A stretch of 64,000 bases of DNA, from assembly GCF_016808095.1 (NCBI RefSeq), contig NC_068977.1, positions 24,887,364 through 24,951,363 of the forward strand. Direction: 5' to 3'. The DNA is from Vigna angularis. Taxonomy: Eukaryota > Streptophyta > Magnoliopsida > Fabales > Fabaceae. The notes under the pieces were generated by a model. The model saw nothing but the letters and a program-made list of their open reading frames with translations. It was not told where the DNA came from and searched no databases. Positions 1-10,845 of this stretch are shown here, piece by piece. Numbering within the stretch: position 1 is the stretch's first letter; each line of letters starts with the position of its first letter. The position numbers were made by a program, and so were the translations under genes.

Positions 1-270
1 AACCAGATCAAACTATATACCTGATAATGCTAAATTATACCATATTTTAAGCATCATTTTAGTGGCAAAATCAACTCCTTTCTTACTTATAACTTGCTTA
101 ATCCTCTTGTTTTGTCTTGTTTGTTGAATAATTGTGTTTTTGGCTACTTTGATGTACTTTCATCAATAATCCCTTATTTTGTAGCTAAAAATGAGCTTGG
201 AAGACTCTCCAACCATGTATAGAACTGGACCAAGAAGTTACCAGCAGAAATGCCATCAGCAGCTAAGAGC

Positions 271-770
271 ACGCTCGGCCAGGAGCTCATGGAGGACGTT
301 CGTCCAGACAAGACTAGGACGCTCGTCCAATAGCGAAGAGAGAACGCTCGTCCTCGTCCAGAAAAAGAGAAAATAGGACGCTCGTCTAGAGTGGAAGAGC
401 GGACGCTCGTCCAAGGCAGAAGAGCGAACGCTCGTCCAGGCAGAAATAGACGCTCGTCCAAGCAGAAGAGGACGCTCGTCCAAGCCAGGCAGGACGCTCG
501 TCCACCGGAGAGAGAATTGGACGTTCGTCCAGCTAGCAGAAGTGGACGTTCGTCCAGCTAGCAGAGAGGACGCTCGGCCTGTGGACTTACGAGAGGACGC
601 TAAAGGACGCTCGTCCAGAGAGAGCAGAAGACGCTCGTCCAGCGAGAGAAGAGGCGCTCGTCCATAGAGGCGCTCGGTGAACGCTCGGCAGCAAGAAGTG
701 ACGCTCGTCCAGGACGCTCGTCTACTTTCAGGACGCTCGTCCACTTCAGTGGACGTTCGTCCACTTTCAG
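271..770 (+). repeat. Array of GGACGCTCGTCC-type dyad motifs in U3 of element 1
   Basis: About 22 irregularly spaced copies (roughly every 15-40 bp) of GGACG-CT-CGTCC and variants with TT in the centre. Each is an inverted repeat of two 5-bp arms around two bases. An identical array is in the 3' LTR at about 4948-5447. The long repetitive reading frames here on the minus strand are by-products of the motif. Confidence 0.85.
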
Positions 771-784
771 CTTCCAGAGAGTTT

Positions 785-873
785 CACGCCCGGGCGTGAG
801 AAATGGGGCGCCCGGGCGTGACTTTCCAATAAGTCTCGCGCCCGGGCGCGACTGACAGAGGGCGCCCGGGCGC
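785..873 (+). repeat. Cluster of GC-rich perfect palindromes in U3 of element 1
   Basis: CACGCCCGGGCGTG (785-798) and TCGCGCCCGGGCGCGA (836-851) are perfect palindromes. GCGCCCGGGCGC (862-873) is a third. They lie just upstream of an AT-rich TTATTTAA stretch near 898-905 that may serve as the TATA element. They are rich in CpG, so they are likely methylation targets. The second copy is at 5462-5550. Confidence 0.8.
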
Positions 874-1056
874 GATTTTTCTGATGTGGCAGACAGCTTA
901 TTTAACCCAGAAACGCGAAGGGTTTGAGGTCTTTGGTTCTTTGGAGGTGCGATTTCACGGCTGGAGCTCATGGAGGGCGTGAGGAGCTTGTGGGAACATC
1001 TCCTCCTCTTCCTTTGGGTCTCCTTCTTCTTCCATCTTCCATGTTGTAAGCTTTAG

Positions 1057-1080
1057 GGTTCTCCATGGAAATGGAGAACC
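1057..1080 (+). other. Hairpin in the transcribed part of the LTR, element 1
   Basis: GGTTCTCCAT and ATGGAGAACC form a perfect 10-bp stem around the loop GGAA. The 3' LTR copy is at 5734-5757. A hairpin at the matching place in element 2 (49827-49848) keeps the pairing despite a base change. Confidence 0.75.
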
Positions 1081-1777
1081 AAACCCATCTTGTTGGGATT
1101 AGTTGTAGCCTTTGAATTCTTGTGTAATTGTTGAATGATTTGAATATATATATGCCTTTTCTATCAATTGCTAGTATTCTTGTTTCCGATCTTAAAGCTT
1201 GCATGTAATGGGAACGTTCATGACTTGATTTTGGGGTTTTATGGATTATGGGAACGTAAGATGAAACCCGGAACTGAAATAGGAGTCCTTGTGGGTCATT
1301 GATTCTAGGAATGGAAGATGATTCACATGTTGTCTTAGATCCCAGCTCTTTAATGCGGGTTTTGCTTGTTAGATTGCCAAGGAATTGGGGTTTGATAAGG
1401 AAAACCTAGGCCTTTCACCTAAGGAATTAGGGCTAGAGTGTTTTAGTGGATTGACTTTAGTAAATTGATAGACAGGAGATAAAATTGGTCATACACAAGA
1501 GTGCATTGGTGAAAACTAGCCTTAACAATGTCATTTCATATCATTTCTAGTCTTTTCCATTTCCAAGTGCCTTCAATACCAAAGTCCAACCTTGTAATTA
1601 TGTATGAATTTATATTTCTGCACTTGTTCTGTAAATTGATGTTATGTTATTGAGTCTATATGAGTTGTTAATCGCACAATTCTCTAGTATTACGAGTCTC
1701 TTGGGAAAACGATACCCGGTCTTACCGGTTTATTACTTGAACGATTTGGTACACTTGCCAAAGTCTCATCAAGTTTT

Positions 1778-1876
1778 TGGCGCCGTTGCCGGGGATTTGG
1801 GGATTGAACCCGAGTCCTAGCAACGGCTAACAAGTTAAATTGGGCCTCATCAAGTTTTTGGCGCCGTTGCCGGGGA
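1778..1876 (+). other. Duplicated tRNA-Asp-type primer binding site
   Basis: TGGCGCCGTTGCCGGGGA occurs at 1778-1795 and again at 1859-1876. Each copy is preceded by the same CTCATCAAGTTTT context, i.e. an 81-bp tandem duplication. The 18 bases are complementary to the 3' end of plant tRNA-Asp, the usual primer of Athila-type elements. Downstream of the first copy, GATTGAACCCGAGTC (about 1802-1816) resembles the complement of a tRNA T-arm, suggesting longer tRNA-derived complementarity. Confidence 0.85.
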
Positions 1877-4655
1877 CTCGTGTCAATTCTAGACTTTTGT
1901 GAGGTTTCTAACTTATGTAGACTTGATTTTGTATATAGAACTAACTCTTTTGTTGTAAATAGATTTTCTGTTTTGTTTGGGCTAATTTGTGGCTTTAGCC
2001 TAGTTGTGTCTAAGTGTATATGCAGGGAGATGTTCATATAAGGAGGACTGCAGCCTCAAAAGCATCATGAAGACCTTGAGATTGAAGGAATTTTAGGACA
2101 CAAGGAGACAACTAGCTTGAGCACTACAAGCTGCCCAAAATTCTCCCTTCCTTGAAGTTGCTCCAAATACTAAGTGAAAGATGAAGAAAGGGAGAAGGAA
2201 AAGAGAAAGACTAGTCACCACCACCCTTTGATGAGAGACAAGGAACTCAAGCCTAGCAAGCCAAAGTTGATCAAGAGGATTGAGTGTTTGAAGATGTCAA
2301 GGTAGTGGAAGGGCTAAAAAGAAGAATTCAAGCTATGAGAGTTGATTTGGTGGCTAGAATGTGATTCAAGAGGAGTTGGTGGAAGGAGCACACCAACATC
2401 AAGATCTGCACTTCATTGAGTAATCCGTCAAGCTAATGACGTTAAACAAGCGCTTTTGGGAGGCAACCCAGTTTTATTACCTATTTTACTTGTGTTTGTG
2501 TGATTTTTGTGTTTTGTGTATTAGTAGCTTATGTTTTGCATGTTTGTGTAGTTTTGCATTTTTGTTATTTTTGAGTTGTAATGTTGTTTTTATGGTTTGT
2601 ACAAGTGTATTAGGTTAGTTTTAGCTTGTTTTGTGTGTGAGTGCATTGAATGAAGGTCTAGAACCAAAAATCACATGGTGAGTAGCCAATTTCGCAGAAA
2701 TCTGCATTATGCAGAAAACTGATATGGCGCCCAAGCGCCCCCTGCTTAGGGGCGCCCGAGCGCGCGATGCACCAGTGGCGCCCAAGCGCCCCCTGCTGAG
2801 GGGCGCCCGAGCGCGAGCTGCACCAGGGGCGCCCAGCACCAAAAATTCTGGTTCTGCACTTTTGTTTTTCTTGATTTATGATGAGTTTCCCATTCTTTTG
2901 CACTCTTTCACACACTACTTTTGTTGTGTTTTTAAACCTTTTTGTGTTTGTGTACCTTTGGGAAGCTTAATTCTAAGACTTCCCTCTTTGTTCTTGTACT
3001 TTTGTCTTTGTTTGTTTTGGCTTTCTTTGTTTTGTTTCCTTGCTTTCTTTTGCATTTTTCTTTTAGTTTGTTTTATGGATTCTTCTCTCCAGTTGTTGAC
3101 TATGAGATACTAAGTTTGCTTTGAGCTTTCTTGTTACAGGATAAGATCTTCCTTAGGAATTAAAGAGTTCAACACCACCATTTGGGAACCTTTGAGGCAT
3201 GCGTGAGTTGAGCAACCATATGAAATGAAGATTTTGCTGCTCGTGTAGCATGGCCTGGGGGCCAGGCCCCTACTGATGGGGGAGGTGGAGCAGTTGCGGA
3301 GTATAAGCTACTGTGGGAGGAAGATGTTGCAGATGAAAGTGAAGCTAGTGTCTTACACTGCTGGAGCTGCAAAGAGTCCATCTAATTCGGTTTTTCAGTT
3401 TTAATTTCCAGTTCTTATTTGCTTTCAGTTTTTGAATTTGGATTTCTTTTTGACTTGCCTTGTGGATAGTTCTTGTGCAATTGGTCTGGTGATTTGAGTG
3501 AATCATTAGTTATGCTTGAATTGAATACAAATCTGTTGTGCTTGCTCTTTATCTATGAGAATTGTTTTGAAAATCTGATTGAGATTATGTGGTTGAGCTT
3601 GTTGAACAGAGATTGTGGTTGCTTGTATCTGTTTAGATAGATGCTTGGTTTTAACTGTGATCAATATTCTTGGCATGATGTTTATCAAATTTTGGAACCT
3701 TGAGTGAACCTGTGAGATGTTGTGCCTCAGAGTTTATTGTTGAATGTTATTACTTTGGAATCATAGTTGACTTTGCCTAAGTTTCTCTATTTGAACTGTT
3801 ACTTGCATGTTACAAATGATCAAGGCCATCTTGTTCTTCCACCTCTTCTACATTTTGAGCCTAAAAGCCAATGCTAAACCTTTGAACCTAAAAGAAAACT
3901 TTCTCATTCCCGAAACCTTAAGCCTATTGAAAAATCCTTAACCTCCTTACCTTGAGTAGAGATGAACATATATGTTAGAGTGAGGAGAATGGTCTAAGTT
4001 TGGGGGAGTTCTTGTTAAAAGGGGAGCATTGAGAAAAACAATAAGTTGAGTTAAAAAGAAAGAAAAAGAAGAAAGAAGAAGAAGAAAACAAAAACATGAA
4101 TTCAATGAAAAAGAGTTGGGAAATAAGTTGAGAGTGGTTTATTCAATTTTGGAGAAAAAGAGATACTATGCTATATCATGAATTAAACTGTTTGGTCTCT
4201 TATCTCAAGGTGCTTTGTTGTCCAGAAAAACCAATTTTTCTTCTTAGCCCAGCCACAATACAAGCCAATCAAAGTCCTTGTGATGTAACTTGCTTGTTAA
4301 TGTGTTTGATATTGTTGAAACAAAAGGCAAAGTTGATTTGTGTAACATTGTGATATTTGAGAGTTAGACACACATCCTTATACACCATTGTGCTTGAGTG
4401 AAACACTTTCTTTGGTGAGGATTGGTTCCATGCACTCATTGAAAACAACTTGCCATGTTTGTTGATCTATCAATTGCATCTATCATGTGATTTTGAACTG
4501 TTAGAACCATGATTGAAGTTTAGCTTGCTAAGACTATATTGTCTCTTGAATGTGATTTATAAGTTGAGCAAGCATGATTGATTTTGTTTATTTGATTGAA
4601 ACTATGCTTAAAGTTGCTAGACCATTGTGATTGAATTGTTTGCTAGGAGAAGTAC
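1877..4655 (+). other. Non-coding interior of element 1
   Basis: No gag, protease, reverse transcriptase or integrase is recognisable. Visible content: a short motif with the hairpin TGGG-AGGCAA-CCCA (2427-2472); a 51-bp tandem repeat of GGCGCCC blocks (2725-2833); GC hairpins at 3252-3282, one with loop TACTGATG; and a stretch near 4200-4300 similar to 53990-54100 of element 2. The T-rich or hydrophobic short ORFs look accidental. Confidence 0.7.
2725..2839 (+). repeat. 51-bp tandem repeat, GC-rich
   Basis: Two full copies start at 2725 and 2776, with a partial third from 2827. Each begins GGCGCCCAAGCGCCCC and contains a self-complementary GGGCGCC block. Confidence 0.8.
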
Positions 4656-4698
4656 TTTTGCTTGAGGACAAGCAAAATTGTAAGTTTGGGGGTATACC
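4656..4698 (+). other. Hairpin plus polypurine tract of element 1
   Basis: TTTTGCTTG and CAAGCAAAA form a 9-bp stem around AGGA (4656-4677). The polypurine tract AAGTTTGGGGGT follows directly, then the 3' LTR. The same arrangement precedes the 3' LTR of element 2. Confidence 0.8.
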
Positions 4699-6448
4699 TG
4701 ATAATGCTAAATTATACCATATTTTAAGCATCATTTTAGTGGCAAAATCAACTCCTTTCTTACTTATAACTTGCTTAATCCTCTTGTTTTGTCTTGTTTG
4801 TTGAATAATTGTGTTTTTGGCTACTTTGATGTACTTTCATCAATAATCCCTTATTTTGTAGCTAAAAATGAGCTTGGAAGACTCTCCAACCATGTATAGA
4901 ACTGGACCAAGAAGGTACCAGCAGAAATGCCATCAGCAGCTAAGAGCACGCTCGGCCAGGAGCTCATGGAGGACGTTCGTCCAGACAAGACTAGGACGCT
5001 CGTCCAATAGCGAAGAGAGAACGCTCGTCCTCGTCCAGAAAAAGAGAAAATAGGACGCTCGTCTAGAGTGGAAGAGCGGACGCTCGTCCAAGGCAGAAGA
5101 GCGAACGCTCGTCCAGGCAGAAATAGACGCTCGTCCAAGCAGAAGAGGACGCTCGTCCAAGCCAGGCAGGACGCTCGTCCACCGGAGAGAGAATTGGACG
5201 TTCGTCCAGCTAGCAGAAGTGGACGTTCGTCCAGCTAGCAGAGAGGACGCTCGGCCTGTGGACTTACGAGAGGACGCTAAAGGACGCTCGTCCAGAGAGA
5301 GCAGAAGACGCTCGTCCAGCGAGAGAAGAGGCGCTCGTCCATAGAGGCGCTCGGTGAACGCTCGGCAGCAAGAAGTGACGCTCGTCCAGGACGCTCGTCT
5401 ACTTTCAGGACGCTCGTCCACTTCAGTGGACGTTCGTCCACTTTCAGCTTCCAGAGAGTTTCACGCCCGGGCGTGAGAAATGGGGCGCCCGGGCGTGACT
5501 TTCCAATAAGTCTCGCGCCCGGGCGCGACTGACAGAGGGCGCCCGGGCGCGATTTTTCTGATGTGGCAGACAGCTTACTTAACCCAGAAACGCGAAGGGT
5601 TTGAGGTCTTTGGTTCTTTGGAGGTGCGATTTCACGGCTGGAGCTCATGGAGGGCGTGAGGAGCTTGTGGGAACATCTCCTCCTCTTCCTTTGGGTCTCC
5701 TTCTTCTTCCATCTTCCATGTTGTAAGCTTTAGGGTTCTCCATGGAAATGGAGAACCAAACCCATCTTGTTGGGATTAGTTGTAGCCTTTGAATTCTTGT
5801 GTAATTGTTGAATGATTTGAATATATATATGCCTTTTCTATCAATTGCTAGTATTCTTGTTTCCGATCTTAAAGCTTGCATGTAATGGGAACGTTCATGA
5901 CTTGATTTTGGGGTTTTATGGATTATGGGAACGTAAGATGAAACCCGGAACTGAAATAGGAGTCCTTGTGGGTCATTGATTCTAGGAATGGAAGATGATT
6001 CACATGTTGTCTTAGATCCCAGCTCTTTAATGCGGGTTTTGCTTGTTAGATTGCCAAGGAATTGGGGTTTGATAAGGAAAACCTAGGCCTTTTACCTAAG
6101 GAATTAGGGCTAGAGTGTTTTAGTGGATTGACTTTAGTAAATTGATAGACAGGAGATAAAATTGGTCATACACAAGAGTGCATTGGTGAAAACTAGCCTT
6201 AACAATGTCATTTCATATCATTTCTAGTCTTTTCCATTTCCAAGTGCCTTCAATACCAAAGTCCAACCTTGTAATTATGTATGAATTTATATTTCTGCAC
6301 TTGTTCTGTAAATTGATGTTATGTTATTGAGTCTATATGAGTTGTTAATCGCACAATTCTCTAGTATTACGAGTCTCTTGGGAAAACGATACCCGGTCTT
6401 ACCGGTTTATTACTTGAACGATTTGGTACACTTGCCAAAGTCTCATCA
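4699..6448 (+). repeat. 3' LTR of element 1
   Basis: Copy of 22-1771 with three visible substitutions. It ends CATCA and is followed by the target duplication ATACC. Confidence 0.92.
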
Positions 6449-6599
6449 ATACCCAAGTACGAATTATGCTTCAACCATATGCATATACCAATATGTATCA
6501 AAATATCAAATTAGAATGCATACACCAATATTCATCACAAAATAAATCAGACTACATCCACCAATATTACAGATTAATCAAAATACATACACCAATATG

Positions 6600-6975
6600 T
6601 ACTAGCGTCACTCCCATCACTCTTTTCAGAGCTTCCCCGGGCCGTTACACATTACCCTAATGTGTAGTGCTGCTTCCCATCACTCTATAGGGAGATTCCC
6701 CGAGCAAGTACACTAGTCACCCTCCATCACTCTAATCAAGAGCTTCCCCGGACAAGTGCAAGTATACCCCTCATCACTCGCCTAAAGAGATTCCCCGGGC
6801 CCGCAAGCACAACGCCAATCAAATTTGTAATGAGCTTCACCGGACTAGTACCCCACGTCACCCCCATCACTCTTACATAAATGTAAGAGATTCCCCGGGC
6901 GGTTACACACGTCACCCGTGTATAGGGTTACTTCCCATCACTCTATAGAGCTTCCCCGGGCCAGCAACCACAACG
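6600..6975 (+). repeat. Imperfect repeats of CATCACTC / GCTTCCCCGGGC blocks
   Basis: About six irregular units, each with CATCACTCT, then GAGCTTCCCCGG or GAGATTCCCCGG, then a variable TACACA-like tail. They lie within the minus-strand gypsy LTR fragment. Confidence 0.65.
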
Positions 6976-7477
6976 CTTACTATCCACCACTCATTTAATG
7001 ACACCAACCAGCCAAAAATACACATATCCAATAATCCTCACAATACCAATCCAACCACACCATAACGCACATATCATATCATCATCACATAATCATCACA
7101 ATACCAAATTGTAAACAATTCAAGTTCTTCATTTAACATGAAACTCATAATCAAATCTTATACAACCATGATTTCAACAGTACTTAACCATCCAAACATC
7201 ATTCTCCTATCAATTTGAAATCTCAAACAGATCACCCAACATTCCCATATCAAATAGATATATCAAACAACTCAAAACAGTGTACACTTAACACATTTCC
7301 TTTATATCCTTTTAATACTCATTTTTAGGTAACTCAAACAGCTTTGAAACCATTACCAATAGTTCCGAAAGGGTCAAGAACCCCCAAAACGACCTAGAGA
7401 ACGTCCAAAACGGACATCCGGAACCCCCAAAACTATCGAAAACAAATTCTGCAAAGTGCAGGTGCGAGTTAACTATT

Positions 7478-8035
7478 TGGACGAACGTCATAAACCATTG
7501 GACGGACACTGTTTGGACGAACGCTGTTACTCTTAGTCGGCACTATTGGGACGAGCGTTGTTACTCTTAGTCGAGCACTATTGGGACGAACGTTGTTAAT
7601 GCTAGCGCTTCATGGACGAACACTGTGAGATCAAACACTAGGCCGACGCTCAAAACCGAACACCATATTGAATTCAACACTGATTGAACGAGCGCTCCAC
7701 GATCAAACCTTATGAAGACCGAACGCTAATTAAACCATCAACTGACCGAACACTACTAAACCAGCGAATGAACGAACGCTATTAACCAACACCTGAGCGA
7801 TCGTTACTAAACCATAACATGAGCGATCGTTATTTAAACCAATGACCGAACGCTATTAATATCATCCCCTAAAACCGAACGCTCTCCAGACAAGGACGAA
7901 CGCTAAATGCCTAAGCCAAAGCATGATTATGACCGAACGCTACTACCAAGAACGAACGTTAACCAAACCAACATTTGACCGAACGCCACTCAGCACATGG
8001 CATGACCGATCGTCCAAATCCGACATGGACGAACG
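7478..8035 (+). repeat. Cluster of GACCGAACGCT / GGACGAACG motifs
   Basis: Irregularly spaced copies every 15-40 bp. The motif is akin to those at 271-770, 29094-30190 and 45085-45800, although the host elements differ. Confidence 0.75.
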
Positions 8036-9668
8036 GTCAGTTTTCGCATCATGCAGAATTCTGCAGAATTTTGCAGAATGGTAGCAGAACCTCCCTTGAC
8101 CATTTCTAACCACTTTTCTCAACTTCTTAGACTCTTAATTCTCGTTTTAGACTTAATTAAACTTATCCAAATGATTATAAGCATTTCTACTACCATTTTT
8201 AAGTGATTAAAGTTCACTTTCAGCTCCAAAACACTAACTTCAACAACTTAGGGACCCAAATTTGATTCTACTACTTGGAACATGTTTTAGACCACTTTTA
8301 TGTTTCTAACAAGTCACAATAGACTTGTCTAGACTCCCCAAACAGTCCAGGAACACTGCAGCCCTTATTTACTCAAAATCCCTACCTCACTTCCTCTAAA
8401 ATAGCCCAAATTGACCATAAAGACACTTGATTTCCTTTCTAACAACACTACCACCGAATTTTCATGTCAACACAGATCCAACATACACAATTCCAATAAT
8501 CATCTCATACTTCCATCAATTCATCCAACCAAAAATTCATTAACTAAGCAAAACACACAATTTTCGTATTCCATGAAAAGTGAGTTAAAACTTCCTTGTT
8601 TACCATCCTAATTCATACCCAAATCCATCAAAACTTCATTTACGCATATACCAACATGCTAGAACGAATTTCCATCATCCAATTCACATATATTCATCAC
8701 CTTACACAATTATTTCATCATCCAACTTATGCAGAATTCATATATTAAATCTAACTTCCCTTACAACTTTACCTTCAAGCTTCTTTCATATTCAGAATTC
8801 TCAATCCATCATTTAATTATCTCACCTTATCATATTGATAATAACAAGTCCATAGATTCAAACAGAAAACCAAAGATCAAGGATCAATCTAACATCATCT
8901 CCATATGCTTAAAACATTTCATCCAATTCATACAAATTTTTCCACAAAGTAAAATACATAGATTAGCTCCCCTTACCTCTTGAAAATCTTAACTTCTTCT
9001 TCCAAGAGAGTAACTCTTCCCTTCCTTGGTAGACCAAGCAAGCTCCAACACTTCTGCACACTTAGAGTTTCGTTCTCCTCACACCAAAAAGCTCTCCACT
9101 CTCCCCAAACTTCCAAGTCTGATTTGGATTTAAAGAAATGGCTCCAAGACAAGCAAGGACCCAAGATATTGTAATTTAGCAATAAAAGACCAACATCTGG
9201 CCATCCTAATCCATTTTCCAGCCCCAAAATCCGGAAAGAATGGTTTGTGGGAAGATTCCCCAACCTTGCACGCTCAAAAAAACGTGTTCCAGGCTGTTAT
9301 GTTTCCATAGCTGACGTAGCTAATCGATTAACTCAAGTCCAGAGGCTAAAACACAAATTTTCTCTGTACTAATCGATTAACTACAGCAGTTAATCGATTA
9401 ACCAGCAGAAAACTCAAAATAACGTTTTTCGTGACTTGTTTGATTTGGTTGAGGCCCTTCCCGATGTTGAAAAAAAACGTATGAGTACTCAAATCGAAGC
9501 TCTTTGATTCTACGTTCTAATGGAAAAAGAATCAACCCAAAATATTAATTGTATAAAACGTTATACATAAAATAGTAAACCATGTCAAATTTTGACAGCA
9601 TTCTATTTTACACTACAACTTGAAATTTTTACAGCTTAGTAAAATTTTGAGTTTACAAGGGTCTTACA

Positions 9669-10325
9669 GCCGAGAGGTAAATCCCTCTCGTCAAGATTGA
9701 AGAAAAAGACCGAGCGGTAAATCCCACTCGACCGAGAGGTAAACTCCTCTCGTTGAAATTAAAGACCAAGAGGTAAATCCCTCTTGGCCGAGAGGTAAAT
9801 CCCTATCGTCAAGATTGAAGACAAAGACCGAGCGGTAAATCCCACTCGGCCGAGAGGTAAACTCCTCTCATTGAAATTAAAGACCAAGAGGTAAATCCCT
9901 CTTGGCCGTGAGGTAAATCCCTCTCGTCAAGATTGAAGACACAGACCGAGCGGTAAATCCCACTCGACCGAGAGGTAAACTCTTCTCGTTGAAATTAAAG
10001 ACCAAGAGATAAATCCCTCTTGGTCAAGAGGTAAATCCCTCTCGTCAAAGCTGAAGTCAAAGACCGAGAGGAAAATCCCTCTCAACCGAGCGGTGAAGAG
10101 TGTTCGTGAACTCTCACTCTCGTCCATAACACCCAAGGAACGTTCTCCGAGAGCTCCTGGTCCTAAACTGAGCGATCACAAGTATTCGGCCATTCGTTCT
10201 CAAACCACAGCACATCGCCCGATGATTCAAAAGGGTAATCACTCTTTCCCGCCACTTTAAATTCGTCCGGCGAATTTAAACCCCTTCGCACCTGCAAACA
10301 ACTGCTCGGGGCTTGGGGGGCTTAA
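9669..10325 (+). repeat. Hairpin minisatellite at the 3' end of a Tat/Ogre-like element
   Basis: From 9670 to about 10100 a 118-bp higher-order unit repeats (starts 9670, 9788, 9906, then a decayed copy). Each unit holds four modules of the form CGAGAGG, a 6-base spacer such as TAAATC, and CCTCTCG, joined by linkers. A G-rich tract, GGGGCTTGGGGGGCT, lies near 10308 just before the LTR, as expected for a polypurine tract. Tandem repeats in this 3' untranslated position are known for Tat/Ogre elements. Confidence 0.75.
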
Positions 10326-10845
10326 TGTACTATACCTGGCAACCGACTGACTGTTAGACAAACTAATCAGGAAAGGTAAATATCATTAGTGGTCAATTAA
10401 TACGTTTAATGGCCATATTAAATGCGAATATACGCTATTTATGAGTGATTGATAGGTCATATTGCACAAGAATATGGTATTAATAAACAATTAGCAAGTA
10501 TTATTGGATTTATTGCAATATCAAATGTGAATTAATGAGCTCGATTGCCATAAGTCCTATAAATATAAGGTTAAGGCCGAGGTAAAGAGCTTCTTTTCTA
10601 TCCTAATAAAATATAGACCTCTTGATGAAACATATCTCACTTGAGCGTCGGAGTGTCTTCTGCAGGTCAACAACTCATCAAAGTGGATTGCATTCTCAGA
10701 GAGGATTGAAGATCAAAAGAGAGCAGAGTAAGGAAGAACGATCGACCCTCGGACCAATTCAACCGATCGATCTAAACTGAAAACGTACAAGCGGAGCACA
10801 CAAATCGAAGGTTACTATCTCGGTCTCACAAACCCCACCCAAACA
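10326..10845 (+). repeat. 3' LTR (520 bp) of a truncated Tat/Ogre-like element
   Basis: It starts TGTACTATACC after a G-rich tract and ends CCCACCCAAACA. It contains a TATA box (TATAAAT, 10558-10564), a poly(A) signal AATAAA (10605-10610), and the segment GAGCGTCGGAGTG that is common in this lineage. The rest of the element is missing to the left, where another LTR abuts the minisatellite. Confidence 0.7.

Larger units (their letters stand above)
22..1771 (+). repeat. 5' LTR of element 1
   Basis: This is a 1750-bp LTR. Its first half holds an array of GGACG-nn-CGTCC dyads (about 271-770). GC palindromes follow at 785-873, then a probable core promoter, then a transcribed hairpin at 1057-1080. 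It ends CA just before the primer site. Confidence 0.9.
17..6453 (+). mobile_element. Athila-like non-autonomous LTR retrotransposon (element 1), complete with 5-bp target duplication
   Basis: The element runs from 22 to 6448 and is flanked by ATACC at 17-21 and 6449-6453. The two LTRs are 1750 bp each at a constant offset of 4677, start TGATAATG and end CATCA. I see three differences between them (238/4915, 901/5578, 1416/6093), so the insertion is recent. A tRNA-Asp-type primer site follows the 5' LTR, and a G-rich polypurine tract precedes the 3' LTR. The 2.9-kb interior has no recognisable gag or pol, so transposition would need proteins from another element. It shares interior motifs with the gag-bearing Athila-like element at 49246-55782, hence the lineage call. 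One ambiguity: the bases just 5' of the 3' LTR also read TATACC, so the LTR could be defined a few bases longer. It sits inside an older minus-strand LTR. Confidence 0.9.
6449..9668 (-). mobile_element. Gypsy-type LTR fragment, probably chromovirus-like, interrupted by element 1
   Basis: Read on the minus strand, this stretch begins TGTAAGACCC at 9668, a common start of plant gypsy LTRs, and runs leftward to the element 1 insertion; the rest lies left of the window (1-21 is its continuation). It carries imperfect repeats of CATCACTCT followed by GAGCTTCCCCGGGC (about 6600-6970) and a cluster of GACCGAACGCT / GGACGAACG motifs (about 7478-8035). No protein domain was recognised; the small ORF at 8973-9263 minus is unassigned. 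The lineage is a guess from the LTR start, and the boundaries depend on the unseen left part. Confidence 0.45.

Noticed and set aside
256..744. Long minus-strand ORF of repeated DERP/WTSV peptides (and its twin at 4933-5421)
   Set aside because: The peptide repeat is the translation of the dyad array; the LTR copies are non-coding regulatory sequence.
1778..1795. tRNA-Asp gene fragment
   Set aside because: Only the 3' end complement is present, directly after an LTR: it is a primer binding site.
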